Positions 46,435 through 56,465 of a DNA stretch of 64,000 nucleotides are shown here, one piece after another. Position 1 is the first letter of the stretch. The number at the start of each line of letters is the position of its first letter. The DNA is from Apoda limacodes (taxonomy: Eukaryota > Arthropoda > Insecta > Lepidoptera > Limacodidae). Both the position numbers and the translations under genes were made by a program. A model generated the notes under the pieces. That model saw only the letters and a program-made list of their open reading frames with translations, was not told where the DNA came from and made no database searches. The DNA is taken from contig OX291542.1 of the NCBI GenBank assembly GCA_946406115.1, positions 21,773,321 through 21,837,320 on the forward strand. The letters are read 5' to 3'.

Positions 46435-46670
46435 TCAGTTCAGGGAGTCATAAACGAAGAAAGATTATTTATATGTATAGTATATATTGTATTTCTTAAT
46501 TCTATGAAGATTTTGTGTGTAAGATTTATGTACTAGGGCTATATAAGTCACTATAAGTTGTATGTGACGTTCGTAATAGCATATTTCCAGAGTAAAGATG
46601 TAGTTGGGATTTTATTTGTAGGGTAGCCTGACTTGTGCCTCAATAGCTCAATGGAAGAGCGTGATAGATT
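46435..46670 (+). repeat. tRNA-half repeat, copy 1
   Basis: Runs GTCATAAACGAAGAAAGATT, TGTAAGATTTATGTACTAG, AAGTTGTATGTGACGTTCGT, CCAGAGTAAAGATGTAGTTG and then TTGTGCCTCAATAGCTCAAT, then GGAAGAGC. The last part is a tRNA 5' half with an A box (TAGCTCAATGG). Related copies are at 48420-48600 and 48690-48907 and, inverted, at 48260-48420. The 3' tRNA half is missing here. Confidence 0.75.
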
Positions 46671-47389
46671 ATTGTGCTTTGTGTGATGAACATGTTTTTA
46701 ATAAAAATAAATATATTAATAAATTGGTCAATTGATAATTAATTAAATGATGTGTAAAATCATATTGTATGTAGTTTAGTTGTGTATTAGAATAGAAGAC
46801 TACTGGAGTGATTATATTCTCTTTGTTTGTATTAACTGTGGTGCGTAAAAAAAGCAGTGGAAGTATATTTTAGAAGTGTACAAAATGTATACAGTGACGC
46901 TGCCGAAACTGAATGGGAATCCAGTATTTAAAAATACTTCAGTAGTTAAAAATACTTTAATTGTACTTAAGTACAATTAATTATATAACTTTACACAGAA
47001 GATGATATTTTATTGTGGATTTTTCAATATGTATATTATGTAATAATGCAAATGTAAAATTAATATTACGTAAGTAATACCTTGCTGAGAGTTTAAGCTC
47101 TTTGTGGCATTTAGCTGGACCAGTAATTAAGGTCTTTAAGTACTTATAATTGTTCGTCTGTCAGTTTGTGAATAGCTAACGAAGCTTAGAAATACTTAAA
47201 GGCTTATTAATGTTTTTGCTTGCAACTTAGATTTAATAAACAGATTATTCATATCTCGTAAAAATTGTTATTTTAATAAAACATTCAAAAAATCGATTGC
47301 TAGAAAGTTATTTTCACCGTTTTTTCTTTTTAGAACGCCACTTTGATTCCGAAACGGTTGTAAGTCTTAGAAGAAAATATATTATTCAT

Positions 47390-47594
47390 GCCATATCTAT
47401 GGCTATATAATCAATAAATAAATACTTTCATAGCAAAGATGCAATCATTATCATAAATATATACCGTCAACTCTAACAAGCGCTTACACGGAATGTAAGG
47501 GTTGCAGGTTCAAGTCCTGGCTCTGGGTAATCTTTTGACTGCATCTTTGCTATGAAAGTATTTATTTATTGATTATATTGCCATAGATATAGCA
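47390..47594. repeat. Inverted repeat around a tRNA 3' half
   Basis: Arms 47390-47443 and 47540-47594 are nearly perfect inverted copies (ATCAATAAATAAATACTTTC, ATAGCAAAGATGCA; reverse TGCATCTTTGCTATGAAAGT, ATTTATTTATTGAT). Between them, 47481-47528, lies CGCTTACACGGAATGTAAGG, then GTTGCAGGTTCAAGTCCTGG: an anticodon stem-loop (CTTAC-ACGGAAT-GTAAG) and T arm with a B box GGTTCAAGTCC. The A-box half is absent. Could fold into a long hairpin with the tRNA half in the loop. Confidence 0.85.
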
Positions 47595-47624
47595 TATAGT
47601 ATATAGCGTTAAAAACTCACACTA

Positions 47625-47795
47625 GGGACACCGATAACTGATGGGAAAGACACAGCGTGGGGCGGCCTCCTACCTACACAGACGACCTAGTTAAAGCCGC
47701 AGGAAGCAAATGGGCGCAGCGGCTCAGGACCGGCTGTTGTAGAAACATATGGGGGATGCCTACGTTCAGCAGTGTATGTCTTCCGGCTAAAGCGG
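47625..47795 (+). pseudogene. RTE-type LINE C-terminal tail remnant
   Basis: Across frames the plus strand reads WGRPPTYTDDLVKAAGSKWAQ..., then KHMGDAYVQQCMSSG*, matching the 'RRGRP..RW.DDI...AG..W...A.DR..W..LGEAYVQQW' terminus common to RTE/endonuclease-RT LINEs in moths. Frame changes and loss of upstream RT make it a fossil end. The 66-residue plus frame that follows (47772-47972) runs into an unrelated repeat. Confidence 0.75.
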
Positions 47796-47861
47796 ACCAA
47801 CTTAAATCAGTTCAGCGCCCCTAAGACTAAAATCGCGCGCACACAAAAAAAACCTACGATA

Positions 47862-48110
47862 GGAAAAACTGTTTTACTTTTTTTTATACAAACACAGTGG
47901 AACCAAACCGCAATAAGCCAAAACACAGTCTTAAGTGTATCGCTCCCAAGAGACAGTGCGCGAGGTTTTTAAGAATTCCAGCTTTTGTCACGTGAATGAA
48001 ACAACTTGTGTTCTTGATGGGATCCTTCTCTTTAATATTAACTTAAAGAACACCGCCTCCGTAAAGATTTTATAGTCCCTCAAGGACTTTTCTTGCTGTA
48101 ATTTCCACGA
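47862..48110 (+). repeat. Dispersed repeat B, copy 1 (partner at 61.5 kb)
   Basis: Aligns by eye with 61527-61770: ACAGTGGAACCA, ACTCTTAAGTGTATCGCTC.CAAGAGAC, GCTTTTGTCACGTGAATGAA, ACAACTTGTGT.CTTGATGGGA, CTTTAATATTAA.CTT. Neither copy has a sustained shared frame beyond ~30 codons. Family not recognised. Confidence 0.8.
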
Positions 48111-48259
48111 GCGACAAAACAAAAGCCAACATTGTACCTTCTTTATACCGACATTCTTTTTGGGGTTCCGTACAAAAATGGTAAAAGGAAACTTTGTGGA
48201 AAATCACTTTTAAGTACTCTAATATAGTGTTTGCATAAACAAGTTAACTATTAAATTTA

Positions 48260-48907
48260 AAGTTTCTTGACCAGGTTCATACAACTCCTAGTGACTTATA
48301 AAGTCTAAGACAAAGTCTTCATAGAATTAAGAAATACAATATATTAAATATACATACATAGAAATAATCTTTCTTCGTTTATGAAGGTTGAAGTCTTAGA
48401 AGAAAATATGGCATATTATAATATAATAGATTTTGTGTGTTTGTAAGATTGATGTACTAATACTTTATAAGTCACTAGGAGTTGTATGTGACGTTCGTAA
48501 CGAGCATATTTGCAGAGCAAAGATGAAGTTGGCAGTTTCGTCTGCCAGACTTGTGCCTCGATAGCTGAATTGGTAGAGCACTTACACGGAATGTAAGGAG
48601 TTGTATCTTTATTATGAAAATATTTATTTACATTGATGATATAGCCATAGATATGGCTTGTATAATTTATTTTCTTCTAAGACTCCAACCTTCATGGAAT
48701 CATAAACGAAGAAAAATATTTCTATGTATGTATTTTAAATATATTTTATTTTTTAATTATATAAAGATTTTTTGTGTTTGTAAGATTGATGTACGAAGAC
48801 TTTTTGTTACTAGGAGTTGTATATGAAGTTCGTAACGAGCTTATTTCCAGACCAAAGATGTAGCTAGGATTTTCATCAGCCAGACTTGTGCCTCGATAGC
48901 CTAATTG
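48260..48907. repeat. tRNA-half repeats, inverted and direct copies
   Basis: Three related pieces in a row. 48260-48420 is inverted (reads, in reverse, AACCTTCATAAACGAAGAAA, TTCTATGAAGAC...AAGTCACTAGGAGTTGTATG). 48420-48607 is direct and carries the longest tRNA 5' part, GCCTCGATAGCTGAATTGGT, then AGAGCACTTACACGGAATGT (48555-48597). 48660-48907 is direct and ends at CCTCGATAGCC. All share the body seen at 46435-46670. None contains a full tRNA. Confidence 0.75.
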
Positions 48908-49159
48908 TTATTTTTTTTTATGTCCCAGAGAAAGCTAGTCGAAACACTTAATCAGAAATCACACCTATCATACATTTTAGAACTATTCAACAGTGATTTC
49001 GAGCTATTGCAGAAGTAAAAGGAAAGTCGGAAAACCGAGAAAAACGATCTGACTAGCTTACTTCTCAGAAGTAAGCATAACAGTCCGAGAATATCTTACT
49101 CAAAGTATTGAGATTAGTTTCAAAATTTCTAGCTTTTTACGAACTTTTACTAGGTACTT
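48908..49159. other. Unassigned stretch before duplicated copy B
   Basis: AT-rich to mixed sequence with inverted scraps: CTAGTCGAAACACTTA..AGAAATCACACC, and CTGACTAGCTTACTTCTCAG. Beginning of copy B cannot be placed exactly. Confidence 0.4.
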
Positions 49160-49889
49160 TCGAGATGGTCCGGAAATGAGTGGTTTTCTGGAAATCGGAA
49201 AAAAACTGATTTCTGGTCTTAAGTTAGCACAGATACACAATATAGATCATATTACCTCAGTAATTTTTTTTTCAAATGTGCACCCTAAATGTATTTTACA
49301 TATGTGTTATCAGATATGATTTTATGAATTAATATCATTACTTATTTTCAAATTTTTGTCAAAGTTAGAAGTGACAATTTGCTCCCTTGGAGAAGATCTC
49401 CCAAGTTTTACAAAAATATTTAAATCAGATAATAATTACTTTATAAAAAGTTTTGTTAAAAATTTCTCTCTGTAGAAGTTCTTTTAGCTTAAGTCAGTTA
49501 AAATTTAAATATTAATAATCATACAAAAATATGTCATCAACCTTATAGTATTAAGAACCCAAATTATTACAGAACCACTTTGGAAAAAGATGAGGTCACA
49601 CAAGAAGTTTTAAATATTTAATATAAATATCACGAAATCATGTTCTAGCTGTTAGTGACGTAGGAGGCCATGCTAATATCGGATTATTAGCATGGCCTCA
49701 TCTCTAGATCTCAGCGAAAAACTCAATACTCAAACTCATAAACTTAATACTTGAATATAAGCTTAATGCTAAATTTATTACTTTTAAATAACCTTCTCTT
49801 AAATTCTAAAAAGGAAACATTTATGGGTTTTAAAATTTTTAATTAGTTTTCTATACGCCTAAATTATAAGGCAGGCAGACACATTATAC

Positions 49890-49940
49890 CAAATTCACCG
49901 TGAATAACGTTGAGGGCACCTTTTTCAATTACGTCGGGCT
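49890..49940 (-). other. Candidate 51-nt duplicated exon, copy B
   Basis: Identical in sequence to 38858-38908, including ~30 bp on the donor side and ~70 bp on the acceptor side. Same putative splice sites (ACGTAG acceptor, GTATAA donor) and same peptide. Perfect identity amid loosely matching neighbours means either strong constraint or recent gene conversion. Confidence 0.4.
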
Positions 49941-50559
49941 CTACGTAGAATTCAGAAGAGGAATAAATAGAAAGAATGTCGTATTTTCTTATCTCATTTA
50001 TTTACTCAATTACGTAGGAAATCCGTTTAGAAGCATTTTCTAATTAATGTTAGGAATGTAAAATTTTATGAAGGTATGATGGGATTTTGTTCTTCACGCA
50101 GTGGACATAAAGGCAATGTCTTGGATTAACATATAGGACACATATTATTCCACACGATAATTCCCACAGAAATAAGTATTAGAAAAATATTTTTTAATTC
50201 TCTACATATTTAGCGCCATCTAGCGTTGACTTTGTCTTTTCTTCTATTCCCGCCATTTCAATTTGCGTTCTGGTGAGTTTATTTATTTTGTCACCTTATA
50301 TTTTTATTTATTCATTAGTAAATGTGATGAAAGCATTATGTGTAACACGTGAGACGACTGGACTCATAATTATTAAATGAAACAACAGGGTCGTTATTCT
50401 ACTGTGTTATATTCTTCTAAAAAACTACGTTTAACTAACGAGGATCAAAATTTAGACCGATCGGGTACCCGATATTATTAATCACACACACACCGTTATT
50501 TTTTTCACTCATAACCGATATAGCATGATTATAGTTTGAGTCCCGAGAAAAACGTGAAG

Positions 50560-50648
50560 TGTGAGTCGGTATTTTTTCAATAACTAAGAGGTTGCCGTTG
50601 AAATCCTACACCAAATTTGGGGCGGGTGAAACCGCGGGCAAAAGCTAG
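50560..50648 (+). mobile_element. Helitron-like 3' end
   Basis: GGTTGCCGTTGAAATCCTAC, then ACCAAATTTGGGGCGGGTGA and AACCGCGGGCAAAAGCTAG|T, the terminal CTAG preceded by a GC-rich hairpin region. 5' end not located. It lies within duplicated copy B and has no counterpart in copy A. Confidence 0.7.
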
Positions 50649-51921
50649 TTGGTATTAAATATTATCCGCTACGCACTTGGAACCTCACTCTTCGTTTATA
50701 TATTTCAACTACTATTGTGTGTTAATTGTTGCTAAGAAAATTTGAAAATTATAAAACTTAACTACCTACTTGAATAAATTTTCTCAAGCATGCTACGATA
50801 TGCGACCATATTTTGCAGAAGCTTCTTTGGGATAAATCGTACTTGCAGTACAGTATCAGAGAGCGACCCGCAATGTTTTATTTTGTTAAATGAAATTTCA
50901 ACATGGAACGAACTTTTTCAAACCCGAACATTGATAACTAAACATTTAAACACATGAAGTTTTATTTAAATTTCAGACTGGCACAACAAAAATAATGCTC
51001 CCTTAAATTAATTTAAAAAAGGAAAATTGGCGGCAAAATTACCTAAACTATTTTTCAGACGCATGTTTGAGAAAAGCACTATACAAGCTTTGGCCATAAC
51101 TGAGCAAAACTGGACTGGATACTCACGATCGCCTGGTTATGCTGCATTTGCGGGCCGCGCCAGTAGTGTACTATAACTATACGACCCCAACTTTATTATT
51201 GTACATAAATTCTAGCATATCTACAGTAATATAAACAGCGAAGGTACTGTAAAAACAATACGAAAAGCACCCTTTCCTAAAAATAAATACGATCTATGAA
51301 AATAAATACTGTAAGATAATATATTCGGTATGATCCATTGCTAATCATGGAGTTTATCCCAAAAAATTATATCTCCGTATGCAAAAACGCTTACAATAAT
51401 GATAAAATATCGAAAAAAAAAAGTTATTACTATTTGAGTACTTACTCATGGAAATAATAAGAATAAAAAATGTGGAAACAAAATAGTACCAAGTTTAGAC
51501 AGCAACCTAACGAGTAGGCGTCGGGTCTGTCCCAGCGAGTAATTACCGCATTCACTAGAGATTATAAGGGTCTTGGGAATACAGTATTGCTATTTGTTAA
51601 ACTAAATTGCTAAAATCCGTTACTGCTTTGCTGTTAGATATTTATTGTGTTTGGAATACTGTAGGTAAAATAGTAATATCTTAGTCAGTTTTAGCTTTAA
51701 CTACGTTTTACATTAACGTAACTGGTCCAGCAGACGTTTTCTGCCCTTTTGGTTGCTTTTTAGGAGGTTGTGTGTTGCAAGTTACAATATAGAGGGCAGC
51801 TATAACCTTCTGTATGATAAACACTTAGATAAGCCAACTCACAAGAGGATCGGAGGAACAGTGTTAAAGTTTATCGATCTTATATAAACCTATATACACA
51901 CCAACATTAATTATTATATGT

Positions 51922-52010
51922 AGAAGACTAAAAACTAAAAATTAATTAATTTTAATTAATTAATTATTTTAATTAATTAATTAATTTCAATTAATTAGTT
52001 TTTAATCTTC
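51922..52010. repeat. AATT-rich near-perfect inverted repeat
   Basis: GAAGACTAAAAACTAAAAAT followed by AATT repeats reads back as ...AATTAGTTTTTAATCTTCT. The ~90 nt could form a long AT-rich hairpin or cruciform. It sits within duplicated copy B; the equivalent site in copy A has only a short AATTAATTAG. Confidence 0.8.
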
Positions 52011-52329
52011 TCATCTTATTCATTGGAATATTGAAAGCAATGGAAGGCTTCAAACAATTGAATATAATTACAGTAAAACTCATTGAATAACAAATATTAT
52101 TATTCCTATTCACAAGTGATGACAAGCTTAAAGTGATGATGAATTCCGCTGACACGGAATACTTAAGTTACTTTTCGTTTGCATATAATTTGTATCCTGA
52201 TTGATTATACAAAACTGCTGTCAACATATCCTTAATAGTAATTCAGGTGTTACTGTCCTCTTCGCAACCCAGCCTTCACCCTTTTGAAGGGAACTCTGCC
52301 AGTCGTCGTTACCACCACTGCGAGAGACC

Positions 52330-53000
52330 GATGGTGACTTGGCCCATAGTGCTGAAGAGAAAGCCGTTCTACTGGACAGTTTCTTTGCCTCAAACTCGAA
52401 TATGAGAAACGAAGGCGCTGTACACCTACTATACCGAGGTGTAGGATGTGGTGGGGGTCCGGTGGGCGTTGTTTTCTCAGACGTTCATAAGCAGTGTGGT
52501 CCTGAGTTCTGTCCTGTACTCTCGCGCCTCTTCGCGCTTTTCTACCACACTACACAATTTTCGTCTTCATGGGAGACTGCGAATGTGCACCGGTTGACGG
52601 TAGTTGCTCTGATAGCATGGACATTAATGCTGGTGTCCCGCAAAGCTCTGTGCTGTCTCCTACGCTGTTTCTACTGCATATCAATTATATGTTGGACATC
52701 AACAACATACATTGCTATGCAGATGACAGTACTGGAGACGCTTATAACACGGGTCTTTCAAGCATCCCTCGTTCTGTTTTCGAGAAAACCTGAAGAACTT
52801 GTGTCTTAAATTGAGATCACTCTGTCCAAGGTCTCTGACTGGGGACAGGAAAACTTGGTCCGATTCAACCCTACAAAGACCCAAGTCTGCGCGTTCACCG
52901 CTTAGAAAACCCCATTTACTGTGGTCCCACATTTCCAGAACACTCCCCTCACCATCTCTAAGAGCATTGGGATCTTTGGTGTTGACATCTTCAGCGATGC
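52330..53000 (+). pseudogene. Jockey-type LINE reverse transcriptase with internal deletion
   Basis: In order: GDLAHSAEEKAVLLDSFFAS (52332-52391), a linker to RT domain 0; VLSRLFALFYHTTQFSSSWE and TANVH (52515-52595), which normally precedes 'P..KKGD'; a deletion; then VDGSCSDSMDINAGVPQSSV, LSPTLFLLHIN and the catalytic YADDST (52588-52733), with QSS in place of the usual QGS; and, after a frame change, ITLSKVSDWGQENLVRFNP-like sequence and TQVCAF. The palm fingers between 'ANVHPV' and 'VDGSCS' are missing. Frames shift at least three times. 3' end meets the inverted-repeat element at 53024. Confidence 0.9.
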
Positions 53001-53023
53001 CAAAAGTCCAAAAGCTTGTTTGT

Positions 53024-53642
53024 AATCAAAAAATACATCAAATTTAACATGATCATGTAAATAACTGCTGAACCAACCTATTCTGAAAGGGTTGTACTAA
53101 TTTAAAAACCTTCCCCGGTGTGCATAACAACTTGCCAAAATTTCATTTCAATTGGTTAAACCTTATTGCGCAAGTCCGACTCGCACTTGGCCCTTTCGGA
53201 AAATCCTTTCTTATCGGATGCCTACGTCATACAAAGAACACACCCTCCAAGTTTTAGGGCTCTACGATCAGCGGCTTAGGCTGTGCGTTGATCTGTCAGT
53301 CAGTCATTCTGGACAAAGCATTTTATATGCATAGAATAGAAGATATGTAGGTACAGTGCAGCAAAGATTTCTTAACCGGTAGTCAAAAATCTAAACTACA
53401 TTCGCCATATAAACTTACAGACCACTAGCGTCCGCCACCAGTTCAGAAAAGTTTGCTGCATTTATATACCATTTTTTTTATACCTTATAGCTGGAAATTG
53501 TAAAGGATGTGTTTGGCGCCCTCCACAGGGGTTTATCTTGATAATTATGTCTTTAATGTCCTATTGTAATGACTTATGTGTTAACCAATCGTAATTAAAT
53601 TTTGTTTTTACATGATCATGTTAAATTTGATGTATTTTTTGA
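53024..53642. mobile_element. Element with 37-bp perfect terminal inverted repeats
   Basis: ATCAAAAAATACATCAAATT, then TAACATGATCATGTAAA at 53024-53060, returns exactly inverted at about 53604-53640. The arms contain the palindrome CATGATCATG. The 540-bp interior includes a scrap CGCAAGTCCGACTCGCACTT of the 'GTGCGAGTC' repeat family and a 60-residue frame of no recognisable content. No clear target duplication (flanks TTTGTA and GTCTAA). Probably a MITE or fold-back element; superfamily unknown. Confidence 0.8.
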
Positions 53643-53756
53643 TGTCTAATAAAAAACAGATCGATGCTTTCTTGTTTCAGTATTTTGCAGATTCTTAAAG
53701 AATTGCTAATTTTAAATTTTGTGAATTTCAAAAGAAAAAATATAATTATTTATTTA

Positions 53757-53880
53757 CTACTAGCATTTGCCAGCGGCTCTAACTTAGATAAATATGGTTA
53801 TCAGCGTGGAACTCGTTTATTATACTAATAAAGTTTGCAAGTTAGCAAGCTATAGCCGAAGCTATATCGAATACTTAAGT
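53757..53880 (-). mobile_element. Helitron-like 3' end (minus strand)
   Basis: Plus strand ACTACTAGCATTTGCCAGCG, then GCTCTAACTTAG, is the reverse of a ...GCTGGCAAATGCTAG|T end. The following 100 bp (TTATACTAATAAAGTTTGCA) is consistent with a short non-autonomous copy but its 5' end is unclear. Confidence 0.5.
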
Positions 53881-53884
53881 CTGA

Positions 53885-54290
53885 GGAAGACTTTGCCTCC
53901 CTGTGCATGTTATACCGCTTGTATAATAGGGTGTGTTCTAAGGAATTGTTCTAAATGATGCCTACGGCTGATTTCTACTATCGCACCGCTCGCCATCGGC
54001 AGGGAATTCATCCTCACACCTTAGAACCTAAATGGTCATGTACAGTGCTGTTTCAAAGAAACTTCCTTCCGCGAACGCTTAGGTTGTGGAATGAGCCCCC
54101 TTAAACCCCAAGGTTTTTTCTAAGAATAACAGTATGGGGTTCTTCAAAAATAATAATTTATTAGATTTTTGAAGGGTCAGCAACGCACGAGTGTTGCTCC
54201 TGGTGAAGAGCGTCCATAGGCTGCGGTAACCGCTTACTGCAAGGCGGGCCGCAAGCTTGTTTGCCACCATAGTGGTATATAAAAAAATCC
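53885..54290 (+). pseudogene. CR1-like LINE C-terminus and 3' tail
   Basis: Plus-strand frames give DFASLCMLYRLYNRVCSKEL, a stop, MMPTADFYYRTARHRQGIHP, HTLEPKW, then TVLFQRNFLPRTLRLWNE (53890-54100), SMGFFKNN and 'FLKGRQR'-like sequence. This 'SEELF...P...FYHRT.R.R...HPH.L......RTVRF.R.FLPRT..LWN' array is the conserved C-terminus of moth CR1/Jockey-type LINEs. It ends in CAAGCTTGTTTGCCACCATA, GTGGTATATAAAAAAATCC, the 3' end shared with 24405 and 43999. Stops present; RT core absent. Confidence 0.9.
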
Positions 54291-55130
54291 GAGATTTTTT
54301 TTTATTTTATACATATATACATACCGAAACTTTAAGGGTTTCTTGTTGACCACGGAACCCTAAAACAGATTTATCTAGATTTAAGTACGCAAGCTTGTCT
54401 CTAACGATTTTATAAAATGTCTTTAAAAAGCCAAAATAAAATTAAAGAAAAATCCCTCTTCATTTATTTCATTCCATTTGGATGTAGCAATATATTGCTT
54501 CATAATGAAGTGAAAAGTTTCTACCGTACGACCAAGCTTAGAAAATTGCAATTCATTTTGCTTCTAACTACCTCTGACCTACCTTTACCTTACATCTAAC
54601 TAACTCTATAAGCAAAACTTAAAAATGTATAATCCCGGCTTTCTATATATTTATTGTAGAACAATAAACCATGAAAATAATTGTATCCCGTTTAATTGTG
54701 ACTTTTTGTAACTAGCTTAAAAATATTTATGGAGTGGGGTATCGTCAAATAGGGAACTCAAAATCATAAATCATGTTTTAAGTATGTATATAGCATTAAA
54801 ATTGCCATTGCCAAAAAAACCAGAATAGACTAAAACCACTTTTGAATAAAGTGGTAAACTAAAGTTCAATTCATTACGTTATTTTTGAACTCAAACGGTT
54901 TTTCACTCACGAAATCACGGATGCAACCGAATATCTGCATTTTGGAGCCGAGTATTACAAATACCTTTGATTATTAAAAGACAAAAACAGTGCAAAACTA
55001 ATATAAACTTTCAGAAAACCCTGAATGATTTGAAATTTCCAACATTCTTTTTAATTATTATTTTATAAGGAGCTTTGGTCACACTTGACGTTTATTAAAT
55101 AGCCTATTTCCTTCCCCGTGCCGCAATTGG
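54291..55130. other. Unassigned AT-rich stretch
   Basis: A scrap GTTGACCACGGAACCCTAAAA at 54343-54364 belongs to the 'GGTACGGAACCCT' family. The remainder has no recognised content. Confidence 0.45.
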
Positions 55131-55970
55131 TTCAGTGGTTTAACTGTAAAAAAGCAACAAACAAACAGACAGACGGAGACCCTGTGATATTTATAATATT
55201 ATCAACCATTAAATTAATAAAAAAGGCTGAGCGAAATAAATGTCAGTATTGTTTCTTTAATTCCATAAAACCTCTGCTATTCATTGGACCACAATAAAGA
55301 AAAAAGTTTGTTCAACACGAAGCCGAAGTAAAACAACAAAGAATGAATTTAATTTGCTAACAAAGAAAACTTAGTTTAACCAGCCACGAGACAAAAAACC
55401 ACAGAAAAAATAATTTTATCTTCGCTCATATTTAAAATCCAAATTACAAACTTAGAGAATGTTCTGTAATTGCATAATTATACTATTATAATAATACATT
55501 ATTAATACACATAATTATTTTTTTTTATAATTATTTGTAAATGGATATGTAATCTGTGGCGGCGCAACTGTTTCGAACCGCAGCAAAATCTGGATGTAGC
55601 TCCAAAAAAAAAATTGAACCAAGAATTTTCTTGAGTAAATAAGTGAGGACTCGAGTGGTACAGAAGTTAATTTTACTCCACTGGATATATTACATGCAGT
55701 ACCTACCTAACAATAAAATTCTTTATTATTTTCACTATTCTGCACAAACTAAACTGCATATAACTAGGAATTAAAATACTATTATGGAACTTGTATTGGA
55801 CTCATCCAATAAATCTACACTCGTGTTTAATACCCCTTTAATATACGACAGTTTCATAAACTACTATGATAGTACGAAAACTTTATAATTAACACACAGC
55901 GGTTTAAGCGTAAAGAGGTAACAGACAGACAGAGAGGGTACTTTCGTATTTATAATATTAGGATTGGATT
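55131..55970. other. AT-rich stretch bounded by two Helitron 5'-end scraps
   Basis: At 55134-55205 (TTGGTTCAGTGGTTTAACTG..ACAAACAGACAGACGGAGAC..TATTTATAATATTA) and 55900-55968 (GGTTTAAGCGTAAAGAGGTA, ACAGACAGACAGAGAGGGTA, CTTTCGTATTTATAATATTA) are reverse-strand Helitron 5'-terminal blocks. Between them I see only AT-rich DNA. Confidence 0.5.
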
Positions 55971-56084
55971 TAATTTACGTTGATATCTAAGTCCAGGAGC
56001 TCGTGCGTGGCCCAGTGATATTCGTCCATCTCTATCTAATCTAATACCTACCTACCTAAATTCTTGTATATATGTATATATATA

Positions 56085-56140
56085 AATATATTAATGTATG
56101 TATGTATGTATATATGTATATATATAAATATATTAATGAT
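56085..56140. repeat. TATG/TATA simple repeat
   Basis: A run of TATGTATGTATGTATATATG and a duplicated TATATATAAATATATTAATG phrase (56079-56100, 56118-56138). Confidence 0.8.
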
Positions 56141-56345
56141 CTGAATCTTGGTAACGGCTCCAACAATTTTCATGAGATTTAGTATGCGGTTATAAATCGA
56201 TCTAGCTAGGTTTCATTTTTAGAAAATGTCGTTTTATCCGTGTTTTCAGGCAATGATAAAATGAAACATATAATATATAATTCGTGATACCTATTGGCGA
56301 ATAGTATTAATACTATTATTTTTACTGACATTGCAACACTAAAGC
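56110..56345 (-). repeat. Interspersed repeat, copy 2 (partner at 0.13 kb)
   Basis: Reverse-complement partner of 130-385, with the same landmarks (AAAACACGGATAAAACGACA, CTAGCTAGATCGATTTATAA, GTTGGAGCCGTTACC). The 81-residue minus-strand frame crossing it is incidental. Confidence 0.7.
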
Positions 56346-56465
56346 TACTTGTTGTAACGTTGTTAAAAAAAACGAGCTGAGCTCGGTCTACCAGGTACTT
56401 GGAAACAATATACGCAGGCAGTACTCTAGTGGGATATTTTTCTGATTTCATTTTACTACCTTCAA

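Larger units (their letters stand above)
49160..52300 (+). repeat. Duplicated segment, copy B
   Basis: Shorter counterpart of copy A (see 37990-44940), matching in the same block order. Compared with copy A it lacks the 5S-type repeat, the 1.77-kb interval and the LINE tail, and it has a Helitron end at about 50560-50648. It stops at about 52300 where a Jockey-type LINE begins. Copy A stops at about 44940 where the hAT-like element begins. Confidence 0.85.

Noticed and set aside
48555..48597. Functional tRNA gene
   Set aside because: The T arm and 3' acceptor strand are missing; the piece is part of a repeat with other truncated copies.
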